Below are positions 1-8,826 of a DNA stretch of 64,000 bases, in pieces. Source of the DNA: Beijerinckiaceae bacterium (GTDB lineage Bacteria > Pseudomonadota > Alphaproteobacteria > Rhizobiales > Beijerinckiaceae). Below the pieces are notes generated by a model that was not told where the DNA came from, did not search any database, and was given only the letters and a program-made list of their open reading frames with translations. Every line of letters begins with the position of its first letter. Position 1 is the stretch's first letter. A program made the translations under genes and the position numbers. Where the stretch lies: the NCBI GenBank assembly GCA_947370975.1, contig CANBNG010000022.1, forward strand, positions 1 to 64,000, given 5' to 3'.

Positions 1-12
1 CTTTTGTCCTTT

Positions 13-135
13 GCCGGCCTGGTGGCTCTTGCAAGGTGTCCAGACCCGATCCCATCCCGAACTCGGCCGTCAAACGCCTTAGCGCCAATGGTACTATGTC
101 TCAAGACCTGGGAGAGTAGGTCGCTGCCAGGCCTG
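13..135 (+). rRNA. rrf: 5S ribosomal RNA
   Basis: The stretch has the typical alphaproteobacterial 5S layout. The helix I arms GGCCTGG (16-22) and CCAGGCC (127-133) pair perfectly, and the conserved CCCGATCCCATCCCGAAC and GGGAGAGTAGGTCGC blocks are present. It is the last rRNA of an rrn operon whose 16S and 23S lie left of the window. The exact ends are uncertain by a few bases. Confidence 0.93.
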
Positions 136-172
136 CAAAGCACAAAAGAAACCTCTTCACTCAATCCAAAAA

Positions 173-204
173 AAGGGCGTCGCCTAACCGCAACGCCCTT
201 TTGT
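173..204 (+). terminator. Hairpin after 5S rRNA
   Basis: An 8-bp perfect stem (AAGGGCGT at 173-180, ACGCCCTT at 193-200) is followed by a short T-run. It lies between the 5S gene and tRNA-fMet, so it could end most rRNA transcription. The tRNA is still probably part of the rrn transcript, as is usual in this group. Confidence 0.7.
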
Positions 205-233
205 CTGTCCAAAATACAGACCCAAAAAGTTGA

Positions 234-310
<77 letters not shown>

Positions 311-461
311 ACTTTACCGAACAAACCATCCGCTCATCAAAAGCCGCCCCTCCAAGGGCGGCTTTTTGCGTTTCAGGACGGCTCAAGCCAACTTCAACCA
401 TGGCAGCCATGTCGCCGATGAGTTCGGTCGCCGGCTGCTTGCCTTCGCCTTCGTGGATCAG
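311..461 (-). pseudogene. C-terminal remnant of a site-specific recombinase
   Basis: The minus strand here has no start and is closed upstream by an in-frame TAG at 462-464. It reads ATELIGDMAAMVEVGL, then ETQKAA, then VKLVAG running into the tRNA end. The minus strand beside the second att copy reads EVELIGDIGKMVEVSM, ETQKAV and VKLVAG in the same order, following on from a serine recombinase N-terminal domain. Both are therefore the tail of the same kind of recombinase, whose reading frame runs into the tRNA target. Only about 45 residues remain, so it is non-functional. Confidence 0.6.
341..367 (+). terminator. Rho-independent terminator after tRNA-fMet
   Basis: The perfect stem AGCCGCCC (342-349) / GGGCGGCT (356-363) is followed by TTTTT. 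Diverged versions follow both distal att copies (4665-4694 and 29940-29972), so this stretch was duplicated together with the tRNA end. Confidence 0.85.
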
Positions 462-632
462 CTACTGCTCGATGAGGGCAGGACGCTGGATTGTGCCGAA
501 GGCGAGGCGAACTTCTTCGCTGCCCTCGAAAAAGAGTCCCTGGCAGCCTAAATAAACCAAGTCAGCCTCTGGCAAACCCGGGGCGGTTCAGTCATCAACT
601 CGGACGCTGTGAACAGCGCAGTGAGGACATAA

Positions 633-1565
633 ATGCCTACATATCGGCTCATGGTTGCGGACGTGGACTCGCCCTCGTATTTCGTGGCGACGGCGGCGGT
701 CAAGCTCGGTTTCTTCAAGCAGCAAGGGGTTGATGTCGACTTCGTGCCTGAGTATGGCGCCAAGCATGGGCCCGAACAGCTGCGCGACGGCGGCATTCAT
801 TTCTTTGGCGGGCCGGCGTTTGCCGCGACGCGCGCCTTCCCGGCCTGGAAGGGCGCTAAGCTGCTCTGCGCGCTATCGCAGAACTCTTATTGGTTCATGG
901 GCGTGCGCAAGGACCTCGACATTCCGCGCGGCGACATCAAGGCGCTGAAGGGTCTGCGCATCTCCTCGTCCTTCGCCTTTCCGCGCACGGCGCTGCGTCA
1001 CATGCTCGTGGAGGCCGGTCTCGACATGGACCATGACGAAGTGCGTATCGTCGAGAGCTTGCCGACCTCTTCCGAGTGGCACAGCCGTGATGGTGTGTCG
1101 GCCATCCAGCAGAACCATGCCGATGGGTTCTGGGGCAACGGCATGCGGCTGGCGCTCGCCGAAAAAGCGGGTGTTGCGAAGTTACATCTCGACCTTCGCC
1201 GGGGCGACGGACCGCCAGGCGCGCATCGCTACAACTTCGCGGCGTTGACGGTCACCGATGCCTTGATTGAAAAGGAGCCCGAAGTCGCGGCCGCGGCCGT
1301 GCGCGCCATCGTTGCGACGCAGAAAGCGCTTCAGGCCGATCCGTCGCTGGCAAAGAAAGTCTGCGATGAGTTGTTTCCCGGTGAAGACGAGGCGGAGGTC
1401 ATGCCAGTCCTGATCAGCCGCGATGCTCCGTTCTATGATGCCACCATCTCGCCCGATGTCGTGGATGGATTGAACACGTTCGCGATGGCAAATGGGTTGG
1501 TCGACAAGCCGCTGGCTTTCGAAGAGATCGTAGCCGAGCGGTTCAGCCATCTTTGGAAGAGCTGA
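633..1565 (+). CDS. NMT1/THI5-like substrate-binding protein, no signal peptide
   Basis: This 310-residue protein resembles the periplasmic binding proteins of ABC transporters for nitrate, sulfonate, taurine and thiamine precursors. It begins directly with the first beta strand (YRLMVADVDSP) and the motif AAVKLGFFKQQGVDVDFVPE, where relatives carry a signal peptide first, so export is unlikely unless by another route. Later segments such as GLRISSSFAFPRTALRHMLVEAGLD fit the two-lobe fold, and pairs of domain-closing residues cannot be assigned. ATG 633 follows a GTGAGGA ribosome-binding site. No permease or ATPase gene is nearby, so it is an orphan, possibly a cytosolic enzyme or sensor of the THI5 kind. 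The substrate is unknown. Confidence 0.75.
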   Translation: MPTYRLMVADVDSPSYFVATAAVKLGFFKQQGVDVDFVPEYGAKHGPEQLRDGGIHFFGGPAFAATRAFPAWKGAKLLCALSQNSYWFMGVRKDLDIPRGDIKALKGLRISSSFAFPRTALRHMLVEAGLDMDHDEVRIVESLPTSSEWHSRDGVSAIQQNHADGFWGNGMRLALAEKAGVAKLHLDLRRGDGPPGAHRYNFAALTVTDALIEKEPEVAAAAVRAIVATQKALQADPSLAKKVCDELFPGEDEAEVMPVLISRDAPFYDATISPDVVDGLNTFAMANGLVDKPLAFEEIVAERFSHLWKS

Positions 1566-1870
1566 ACCGCGCTAGCAGAGGGGTCTGGACATCCAGATCG
1601 AAGATAGGGAACGGCTGAGCTGCGCCTCAGGGCCCCGCTGAAGCCGGTCAAGAAGGCCAGCTGAGGCTTAGACAGGGCGCAGTGCTGAGACGCTGCGCCC
1701 GTCCATCCCAACATTGATGATGAGCGCCATGTCCAAGCCCCTATTGGACCCGAACATGTTCGCCCGATGCACACTCAGAACACTTCTACAGTCACGCCAT
1801 GGTCCGTCCTGTGATCTTCACCGAACGCGTCAGATAGTCCGATCTTGGGTTCGGCCAAATTCCGAAGGCG
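1566..1870. other. Intergenic stretch without recognised gene
   Basis: About 300 bases separate the convergent binding-protein and topoisomerase genes. No open frame here looks like protein, and no clear hairpin with a T-run was seen. Confidence 0.4.
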
Positions 1871-4225
1871 CTATATCCATCCCTGCGCACTGAAGGCTCC
1901 AAGATCCACACCTGGCGGCGCGTACCAGCCACCTGCGGCATATCGAGCGCCGAGCTTTTGCGCGGTTTCCTTGTTGCCATATGGAATCCGCAGGGGGGTA
2001 TTTTCTGTAGCTGTTTTCTGGGACGGAGTTGATTGAGCCTCCTTAACCGGGACGGCGGCAGTCTTGGGTTTTCGTGTGCGCTTGGCCGGCGCGCCAGATC
2101 CTTCCGTCGCTAATTTCGCGGGCTTGCTCCTGCGCCTCGCGCGCGACGTGACCGGTCTCGCGAGCTCGTCGGGCGCCATCCCAACTGGCGCCTCCGGTGA
2201 TGATGACCGCTCGGCAATGGCTGTCTCGCCAGAGTTTCTCGGCGCATGCTGCTGCAGAAACGCTCGGCATATGGCGCCCGAAGTCGCATAACCTGTCGGG
2301 AGGCTGACATGCTTTTGGCGTGAAATGGTGACGGCGTAACGCTTCATGGCCGGTGTCGGAGGACGGTTCTCTCCTGGACCACCAGAGCCTGATCCCAGTA
2401 ATTGCCGCCCAACGCCATGCGCGCAACTCTTCAGCTTGCCAATAATGCGTTCGGCGACGTCACACACTGCGTCAATGGCGCTGACCATCTGCTGCTTGCC
2501 AGTCACGACGTCGTCGAGCAGGCATTCAAGTTGTGCGGTCACGCCGGGGTCGACCAAGGCTGGGTCGGCCTCTTTGAGGGCGCTGAACAATTTCAATCCT
2601 GTTTCCGTGGGGACGATGTTTTTGCCTTGCGCGACCAAAAAGTTCTGTCGCTTCAGTCCGCCAATGACTTCCGCTCGGGTTGCCGGAGTGCCGATGCCCT
2701 TTGCCTCTTTCAATCGGTCCCGCAGATGCTCGTCTTCCACAAACCGCCAGGCATTCTGCATCGCCTCGATCAGCGTACCCTCGTTGTAACGCGGCGGCGG
2801 GCGAGTTTCCTTATTCTCCACTTTCGGGTTCTGTAGCTGCGTCGTGTCGCCGTTTTTCATGACCGGGAGCAATTGTGCGTCATCTCCCTTTTCATCGGCG
2901 GGCGTCCATTCGGGGAATGCCGCACGCCAGCCCAGATCGATGGGTTGACGACCCGTGGCCTTGAAGGGGAAGCCTGCGACGTCGAGCGTCGCCGTCGTCT
3001 GCCGATAGCGAAAGTCCGGCATCACAGAGGCCAGGTAAGCCCGCGCCACGATATCGAACAACTTCTTCTCATCGATCGAAAGCCGTGGCCAGACTTCCCG
3101 CAAGCTGTCGACCGTGTTGACGTTGGGTATGACCGCATGATGGCTTGCGCCCTCAAGGCCCTTGTCATGGAAAGACCCATGGGCGCCTTTGCGGATCACA
3201 GGTGGCGTCGGCACGGGAATGTTCTTGAAGGACTGACCAACTTGAAGTCCCGCGACGATCTTGGGGATATCCGGGATCAGGCTCTCAGGCAGATACCGCA
3301 CCTCGGCGCGAGGATAGGTGATAATCTTTTTGCCTTGGCCGTCATAAAGCTCCTGTGCGATCTCCAGCGTCTTGGCGGCCGACCAGCCAAATCGGGAGGA
3401 GCAGAGTTTCTGCAGCGACGGGAGATCGTGAAGCTTCGGCGGACCTTGCTTCTTGTCCTCGACGCGCAGGCCCAGGGGGCCCGTGAAATCCGCAGCTGCC
3501 TTGACGACCAGATCTGCGTCCTCGCGCTTGAGGATTCGGTCTTGCGGCGCATGCCTCACCTTGAATTCGCCAGCTTCGACCATTGCGGTCGCGACAACCT
3601 CAAAATAGGTTAGTGGGACGAAATCACGGATTTCCAGCTCGCGTTTGCACACAATCGCCAAGGTGGGCGTCTTGACCCTTCCAACCCCTATGACGCCACG
3701 CGCGCCCCGACCCAGGATGACGGTCGCAGTCCGTGTCAGGGAGAGGTTGTAGATCTGGTCCGATTGGCGACGGGCGACAGCGGCTGCGTAAAGCTGGGAA
3801 TATTCCGAGTTCGGCTTTGCTCGCCCAAAAGCGTCACGAATTGTCAGAGGGTCCTGCGCTGTGAACAGAACGCGTCGGACCTCTCCCCGGTACTTGTAAT
3901 GCTCGAGTATCTCCTGGCCGATCAGTTGCCCCTCCCGGTCGCAGTCGGTGGCAAGCCAAACAACTTTAGCGGTCCGAAGCGCCTCGCGGATCGCCTTGAG
4001 CTTAGATGCCTTGTTTCCGCCGTCAGCTGGTTTGGTGGCATAAAGCCGTTCTGGACGGAGCAGAGTGGGCGACCAGCGCTTCCATTCGGGCACGGCATCC
4101 TCAGGCTCTTCCAGATCCAGCAGGTGGCCTTCAGCAGGAAGGATGTCGCCGTACCGGGCCCCCACAGCGGCTCTTACGTCTTTCGCCTGGCTGGTTTTTT
4201 CGGTGATGACGAGTTGGTCAGCCAT
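1871..4225 (-). CDS. topB: DNA topoisomerase III, mobile-element type
   Basis: A type IA topoisomerase of 784 residues that cuts one DNA strand through a tyrosyl intermediate to untangle replication or transfer products. The Toprim domain shows E9 and D94-x-D96-x-E98 (TDCDRE). The catalytic Tyr is about residue 304 in ITYPRAEVRYL. The core ends near residue 600. A low-complexity basic Ser/Ala/Arg tail follows, and the last 45 residues (IPYGNKETAQKLGARY, GWYAPPG) match the small DUF5710-type domain typical of plasmid and conjugative-element proteins. No zinc-ribbon cysteines are evident. Start ATG 4225 gives the standard MADQLVITEK beginning. It sits alone between two att-like repeats, as expected of a leftover of an integrative conjugative element rather than the housekeeping enzyme. 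Confidence 0.9.
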   Translation of the reverse strand: MADQLVITEKTSQAKDVRAAVGARYGDILPAEGHLLDLEEPEDAVPEWKRWSPTLLRPERLYATKPADGGNKASKLKAIREALRTAKVVWLATDCDREGQLIGQEILEHYKYRGEVRRVLFTAQDPLTIRDAFGRAKPNSEYSQLYAAAVARRQSDQIYNLSLTRTATVILGRGARGVIGVGRVKTPTLAIVCKRELEIRDFVPLTYFEVVATAMVEAGEFKVRHAPQDRILKREDADLVVKAAADFTGPLGLRVEDKKQGPPKLHDLPSLQKLCSSRFGWSAAKTLEIAQELYDGQGKKIITYPRAEVRYLPESLIPDIPKIVAGLQVGQSFKNIPVPTPPVIRKGAHGSFHDKGLEGASHHAVIPNVNTVDSLREVWPRLSIDEKKLFDIVARAYLASVMPDFRYRQTTATLDVAGFPFKATGRQPIDLGWRAAFPEWTPADEKGDDAQLLPVMKNGDTTQLQNPKVENKETRPPPRYNEGTLIEAMQNAWRFVEDEHLRDRLKEAKGIGTPATRAEVIGGLKRQNFLVAQGKNIVPTETGLKLFSALKEADPALVDPGVTAQLECLLDDVVTGKQQMVSAIDAVCDVAERIIGKLKSCAHGVGRQLLGSGSGGPGENRPPTPAMKRYAVTISRQKHVSLPTGYATSGAICRAFLQQHAPRNSGETAIAERSSSPEAPVGMAPDELARPVTSRARRRSKPAKLATEGSGAPAKRTRKPKTAAVPVKEAQSTPSQKTATENTPLRIPYGNKETAQKLGARYAAGGWYAPPGVDLGAFSAQGWI

Positions 4226-4602
4226 GGACGGCCTTATTTTTCAGTTTGAGCTGGCGGCAAGTGATAAGAACATAATGAGAACAAAGGTCTCCAGCAATCG
4301 GAGATTTTGAGGGCTGTCAAAGATGCCGAGCCAGGGATCGCAGGAGACGCCCATGGCGCGCGTCACTGTGGACGATGGTGAGTTCGGCGAACAACCGGGG
4401 CACGCGCGTGTGTAAAGCACCGACAGGTTTTTCGGTATGGCCTTTGGCCCTGGCCGCGAGCTATGCCGACCGCGCTAGCGTCAAAGCCGACCATGAAGTC
4501 TAGAAGTAGACCCGCCGATGGGGGCCGATCAGATCCTCAGCTAGTGTGAGCCCTCACCGGCGCTTCTTCGCTTTTGAAATTAATTAAGCAGGCGCGATGC
4601 GG
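4226..4602. other. Intergenic stretch before the second att copy
   Basis: Roughly 375 bases with no credible coding frame. It includes an AT-rich patch (about 4573-4590) immediately left of the att repeat and is probably decayed element sequence plus the topB promoter. Confidence 0.4.
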
Positions 4603-4637
4603 GTTCGGTAAAGGTCGTTGCGCGTCCCCGCAACCAA
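4603..4637 (+). repeat. att-like direct repeat, copy 1 (35 bp)
   Basis: This 35-bp stretch recurs at 29892-29926 with one difference (T versus C at the 13th base). Its last 14 bases equal the tRNA-fMet 3' end. The first 21 bases are not in the tRNA, so they are probably the internal end of an element present at both sites. This fits tandem insertion of related elements at one tRNA gene. Confidence 0.8.
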
Positions 4638-5298
4638 CTTTACCAAACTAACCGTTCCGTCATCAAAAGCCGTCCCTCCGGGGACGGCTTTTTGCGTTTC
4701 AAAGGCCGGCATCGACACTTCCACCATCTTCCCGATGTCGCCGATCAGTTCGACCTCGCAGCCGCCCTCCGGCTTCCGCCGGAACTATGTCGCGGCCGCC
4801 GCGGATCTTCTCGCCATGAGCGTCGAACTCACGTGTCATCCGATAGCCAAAGCAGCGCCCGGAAGCCGAGCGCTTTTGCTCGATGCGGCCGCGCAGCCCG
4901 CGATGCGTCTTGGCGGCGAGGTCCTTCAGGAACAGCGCGTTCATCGTGCCCTTGAGGCCGACATGCAGCTCGCTGATCTCGCCCTCGGCGAGCGTGTGCA
5001 AGGCGACATCGGCGAAGCGCAGCGTCTTGAACAGCCCGGCGACGTCTTCCTGGTCGCGTGACAGCCGGTCTAGCGCCTCGGCGACGATCACGTCGAAAAG
5101 ACCAGCGTGGGCGTCGGCGATCATCTGCTGATAGGCGGGACGAAACCGGCTCGAGCCGCTGGTCGCCTTGTCGCTGTAGACCTTGGTCTCGCGCCAGCCG
5201 CGCGTCGCGCTCAGATCGCGGCAGATGCGGCGCTGATCCTCGATCGAGGCCTCGCGCTGCAGGTTGGACGAGTAGCGGGCGTAGGTGGCGGCGCGCAT
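4638..5298 (-). pseudogene. Large serine recombinase, internally deleted
   Basis: The gene starts at 5298 with MRAATYARYSSNLQREASIE; Ser10 in the YxRxS motif is the expected nucleophile. ALDRLSRDQEDV and the following segment complete the resolvase catalytic domain (about residues 1-140). The frame then enters about 20 residues of start-of-recombinase-domain sequence and shifts near 4790. In the next frame it reads RKPEGGCEVELIGDIGKMVE through ETQKAV and VKLVAG into the att core. Roughly 300 residues of DNA-binding domain are missing relative to a large serine recombinase. The gene points at the att site, as an element's own integrase would. It is not functional as it stands. Confidence 0.8.
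4665..4694 (+). terminator. Duplicated tRNA terminator, copy 2
   Basis: Stem AAGCCGTCCC (4667-4676) / GGGACGGCTT (4681-4690) with a four-base loop and a T-run. It has the same position relative to the att core and the same CGTTTC that follows as in the terminator after tRNA-fMet, with compensatory changes in the stem. Confidence 0.7.
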
Positions 5299-5309
5299 GG
5301 CCGAAGGCG

Positions 5310-5938
5310 TCAGCCGTGCGCTTCCGGATAGCCACGCGGATCGAGCCGTCGATCATTCCCCGTCTCGTCTTCCAGCACAAGCGAGGCTTCTAGCGTCAAG
5401 GCGGTGACGTCTTTGAGGCGAAACGGGCGGCGGGCGAGCAGGCCGATCATCAGGCCGTCGCGATAGGTCAGCGCGCGCTGATAAGCGCTCAGGACGGCGT
5501 CGTTTTCGGCGTTCCTCATCAGCTCATCCCCGAGCTCCGCCAAAAGGTGGGCGGGCTGCATGTGGGAGAGTTTGTGGCGCACCGTGCGAGCGCTTCTGCT
5601 CAGCCGCTTCACAGCCTTTGAGAGCCAGGACCAGTCGACCTGGGGCGCAAGCGCGCGTATCGCCAGATGCAGCTCCTGCAGTCGGTTGCAGATTGTCTGT
5701 GGCGCGCGCCCAATCGCCTCGATTGCCGCCTGATAGGCTTTGGCGCGCGCCGGGCAGACGAGGTCGGCCGGAGCGTCGAAGTCGTCGAACCATCCCTGTC
5801 GGGCCAGCCAATGCAGGTAAACGCCAAGCCATTACGGATTTTGGTCACGGTCGCCAGTTGGCGGCGGGCTAGGCGTCGTCGAACAAGTCGGGTGACATCC
5901 GAGCCGCCTCCCAGGCCACACGGCAGGCGGGCGGCCAA
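5310..5938 (-). pseudogene. Tyrosine recombinase/integrase remnant
   Basis: Reading leftward, one frame gives an N-terminal stretch ending VTKIRNG. A frameshift near 5826 follows, then about 165 residues: LGVYLHWLARQGWFDDF, APQTICNRLQEL, and AYQRALTYRDGLMIGLLAR followed by PFRLKDVTALTLE. The last part matches the start of the catalytic domain of phage-type integrases (YRDGLxIAxLAxxPxRxxNLxxL), including its Arg. The frame stops just before the serine recombinase start, so the RHR-Y part is lost. Two different integrase remnants side by side point to more than one insertion at this locus. Confidence 0.65.
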
Positions 5939-6396
5939 AGCTCCACCCTCAAAGCGTGCCGATGGGGCAGGCGGGTCCCTCTACCAGATTGCGGGCAGCA
6001 GCAGGCCCAGCCCGCAGCCCACCCGGCCGGCAGCGGTCTGACCATGGCGGTTCAATCTCCTGAGAGCGAGATCGCGCATTTGCGCCGCGCGGAAGTCTGC
6101 GGGGAGGCTCCAGGCTATGGGGCTGATGCGAAAAGTTCAATCTGACACGGGCATGCCGATTGGCGGGAGGAGGGGGCCTCCGCACGCGACACAGCAATGG
6201 TCCGTCGTGGCGGGAAGCCCAGTCTTAAGTCAGGCTTTGACACGGCTCTCATTAAATTCCAGGAGCCCGCTTCGCAAACAGGCACTCGTGTGTTCGGCCG
6301 CGAATAGTCCGTTTCTCAGAATGACATTTCGACTTCCAATAGTTTCCAGATTGTTGTGGTTCCTTATGCATCTACGAAACATGCTATTTCACGCCG
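5939..6396. other. Gene-free stretch right of the integrase remnants
   Basis: No frame in this 458-base stretch reads as protein. The left part is GC-rich and may be further decayed element DNA. The right part (about 6290-6390) is more AT-rich and is the 3' side of the phosphatase/ABC operon; no clear terminator with T-run was found. Confidence 0.4.
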
Positions 6397-7632
6397 TCAC
6401 GAGCGCAGGGCGTTCGAACCTGAATTGCCCATTGTCGCTGCCGCCACGACAAGCGCGAACACTGCAGCTATGGCGCCCATGGCAAAGGCAAGCATCGCTT
6501 CTTGCGGCCCCAGAGCCGGATGCAGTACCAGCCCGGTTTGCGCCTCAATGACATGCGAGAGCACTTGCGCCGCAAGCCAGCCCAGCCCGACCCCGAGCAG
6601 ACAACCGGCAGTGGTCAAAATTGTGGCTCCGAGCCAGACAACGACAGCAACATAGATCCGCGTTGCACCAAGCGCCCGCAGAACTGCGTAGCGCTTGCGG
6701 CGCAGCGACGTCAGCGTGACAAGCAGCAGGAGGATGGCGAGCAGCACGACGACATTGTTCATCGCCGATGCGATGACGAGCAGATCTCGAATATCGCCGA
6801 GGCTTGCGTAGAGCGATGTGAGGACTTCAGCCGGGAAGAGGGCCATCGTCCCGCCTTGCCGGAATTCCGCGCGCAATTGGTAGGCATCGGCAATCGTCTT
6901 TGGCTTGACGACCAGGGCGGGAGCGCCCGGTAGTGAGGTCATGTCGAATGGCGGGCCTAAATGGTCGGCCCGTCCCTCATGTCCATTACCTAGACCGTGA
7001 ACCTCCCAGACAGATTCGACAGGCACGAGTATGGCGCGATCCCAAGGCGAATCGAGTCGCGGCAGGCGTCCGACCACGGAGAGCTTTGCTTCTTGGTGGC
7101 GGTGGCCCGCCTCCTCATCCCCCGCAATGCCCGCCCTCCTGCCGGAGCTGACGACACCATGCGAAGGCGCCACGATGTCGCCGATATGCAGGTCGACCAT
7201 TGCGCCCACGACAGCTTCATTTTCTCGTTCGAAGAGGCGGCCTTCTATCGGTGCGAGCCGTCCCCAGCGTGTCACGAAATCAAGGGTCGTTCCGACAATC
7301 GGATAGCCTTTGACAATATCCCCGTAAGCAAGGGGTGCGATGGCGGCGACGCGCGTGTCTTGCGTCAATTTTCTGAGGATAGCTCCATCTATCAAAGGCA
7401 GAGCTTCGGCCTGCAGATAGATGGTTGTCAGTACTAATTGTGTCTGGCTTCCCGGTGCGCCGATCAGCAATGGAAAATCACCGGCTGTTCGCGCCGATGA
7501 TTGGCGCAAGGCGCGCTCCTGCGCACCAACACCAATACCGATCATCACGGCAAGGCCGATGAGGATAATCGTCATGAGAGCGCCCACGCGCATGGCGCGC
7601 AGGTCTGCCAGCACCATTGGAAATGGGTTCAT
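6397..7632 (-). CDS. ABC transporter permease, FtsX/MacB/LolC type
   Basis: An integral-membrane permease of 411 residues. It has one transmembrane segment near the N-terminus (about 15-37, MRVGALMTIILIGLAVMIGI), a periplasmic domain of about 240 residues, and three C-terminal segments, around 280-310, 325-355 and 375-400. Relatives move lipoproteins, lipids or peptides, or work mechanically at the envelope. The start overlaps the end of the ATPase gene by four bases, so the two are translationally coupled. It is the last gene of an operon beginning with alkaline phosphatase and is therefore probably induced by phosphate scarcity. The substrate is unknown; lipid or lipoprotein handling is inferred only from the family. 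Confidence 0.85.
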   Translation of the reverse strand: MNPFPMVLADLRAMRVGALMTIILIGLAVMIGIGVGAQERALRQSSARTAGDFPLLIGAPGSQTQLVLTTIYLQAEALPLIDGAILRKLTQDTRVAAIAPLAYGDIVKGYPIVGTTLDFVTRWGRLAPIEGRLFERENEAVVGAMVDLHIGDIVAPSHGVVSSGRRAGIAGDEEAGHRHQEAKLSVVGRLPRLDSPWDRAILVPVESVWEVHGLGNGHEGRADHLGPPFDMTSLPGAPALVVKPKTIADAYQLRAEFRQGGTMALFPAEVLTSLYASLGDIRDLLVIASAMNNVVVLLAILLLLVTLTSLRRKRYAVLRALGATRIYVAVVVWLGATILTTAGCLLGVGLGWLAAQVLSHVIEAQTGLVLHPALGPQEAMLAFAMGAIAAVFALVVAAATMGNSGSNALRS

Positions 7633-8319
7633 GTGTGCCTATCCACCCTGCCGGCGCTCATGTGCAGAACGAAATCCATGCGGTTGAGCAGCAACGAGTC
7701 ATGTGACGCAACGAGCAGCGTCGCGCCCCTTTCGGCGGCTTCTGCGATCAGCAATGCGCTGACGTCCGCCGCCGTGCTGACATCAAGGCTCGCCGTTGGC
7801 TCGTCAGCAAGAATCAGAACAGGGTCGAGAATGAGTGCGCGCGCTATGGCGACCCGCTGTTGTTCGCCCCGCGACAGAACGGCGGCGCGACGTGTCAAAT
7901 GATGCAGGCCCATGCGTGCTGCAAGTTCGGATGCTTTGTCACGAAGCGATGGCTTGAGACGGAACGACCCGAAACGCGCAGGCAGCAGGATGTTCTCAAG
8001 CGCCGATAATTCCGGCACCAGATTAAAATCCTGAAAGACGATCCCGACAGTTTCGCGCCGCCAACGATCGCGCGCAGATTCCGGCATGCGCGACAGATTT
8101 ATATCTCCCCAGATCACGTCTCCCCATGCCGGCGAGAGCAGTCCGCAGGCGACGTCGAGCAATGTCGACTTGCCCGCACCCGAGGCGCCGGCGAGACCAG
8201 TTTTTGTGCCGGGCGCAAGCCTAAGGTCAGCGATTGCGAGCGTGTTGAATGCCGCCCCGACGGCATCCTGACGTTCCACGACGACCGAACGAAGCCGCAA
8301 AGGTTTGGCATTGGTCATG
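7629..8319 (-). CDS. ABC transporter ATPase, LolD/MacB type
   Basis: A 229-residue ATPase. Walker A is GASGAGKST, the Q-loop lies in GIVFQDFNL, and the signature is degenerate, LSRGEQQR instead of LSGGQ. Walker B is LILADEPTASLD and the switch His lies in LVASHD. Length and sequence fit the LolD/MacB group that pairs with FtsX-type permeases, encoded next. ATG 8319 gives a natural N-terminus (MTNAKPLRL); ATG 8345 in the same frame is possible and would overlap the upstream gene. Operon with the phosphatase 8827-10563. Confidence 0.87.
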
Positions 8320-8322
8320 TGA

Positions 8323-8823
8323 TCAAGCCCGGCGATAGGCGGCATCCCGCAGACGAATTTGGCTCATGAACTTCGTGTCAGGATCCGTCCAGGGGCCAAT
8401 TTCAAGTCGCCCGGTCACCATCAGTTTGGCGCCAGCCGTGACGAGCGGTGATGTCTTTGCCAGATAGACCACGAGAATGTCGACCGGCCAGTCGGCATCC
8501 GATTGACAGAACGGACAAATAGCCAAGGGCTCGCGTGTCAAAACGAAGAAACTGCTTTCGGTTTTCAAAGGTGGCGCCATATAGCCTGGGATCAGGACGG
8601 TTTTTCCTGCCAGGGATTGTACGCGTTCGGCGAACTCGTAACCGAGAACGCCGAACCTTTTGTAGAGCCCGTCAAACATCAAGATCTCTGCACTCTCCGC
8701 GCGAGCGTTGCGCAGGCAGGCTGGCAGGAGGAGGGCGGGGATGCCTGCAAGCACGCCCCGCACCAACCTGCGCCGTGTAAGGCGCCCGTCGGCTTCCCAG
8801 CTTTGTCCTGCCATGCCCATCAT
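8323..8823 (-). CDS. Secreted or lipid-anchored protein of unknown function
   Basis: The protein has 166 residues. The N-terminus has arginines (LTRRRLVRG) before a hydrophobic stretch ending LLLPAC, which looks like a Tat-type or lipoprotein signal with a possible lipidated Cys. The mature part includes KTVLIPGYMAPPL, a CPFC pair that could bind metal or form a disulfide, and VTGRLEIGPWTDP. It resembles small exported DUF3299-like proteins that often accompany FtsX-type ABC exporters; I cannot assign the family firmly. It begins four bases after the phosphatase stop codon and overlaps the ATPase frame, so it belongs to the same operon and may be the exporter's periplasmic partner. Confidence 0.7.
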   Translation of the reverse strand: MMGMAGQSWEADGRLTRRRLVRGVLAGIPALLLPACLRNARAESAEILMFDGLYKRFGVLGYEFAERVQSLAGKTVLIPGYMAPPLKTESSFFVLTREPLAICPFCQSDADWPVDILVVYLAKTSPLVTAGAKLMVTGRLEIGPWTDPDTKFMSQIRLRDAAYRRA

Positions 8824-8826
8824 GCC

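Larger units (their letters stand above)
311..4637. mobile_element. Degraded tRNA-fMet integrative remnant A
   Basis: The segment lies between the tRNA-fMet 3' end and the first distal copy of it (4603-4637). It holds a recombinase tail at its left end, one orphan binding-protein gene and a topoisomerase III of the type found on conjugative elements. No transfer genes remain. The boundaries follow from the repeats and have not been tested against an empty site. Confidence 0.5.

Noticed and set aside
4603..4637. A second or third functional tRNA-fMet gene at the att copies
   Set aside because: Only the last 14 bases of the tRNA are present; anticodon and D arms are missing.
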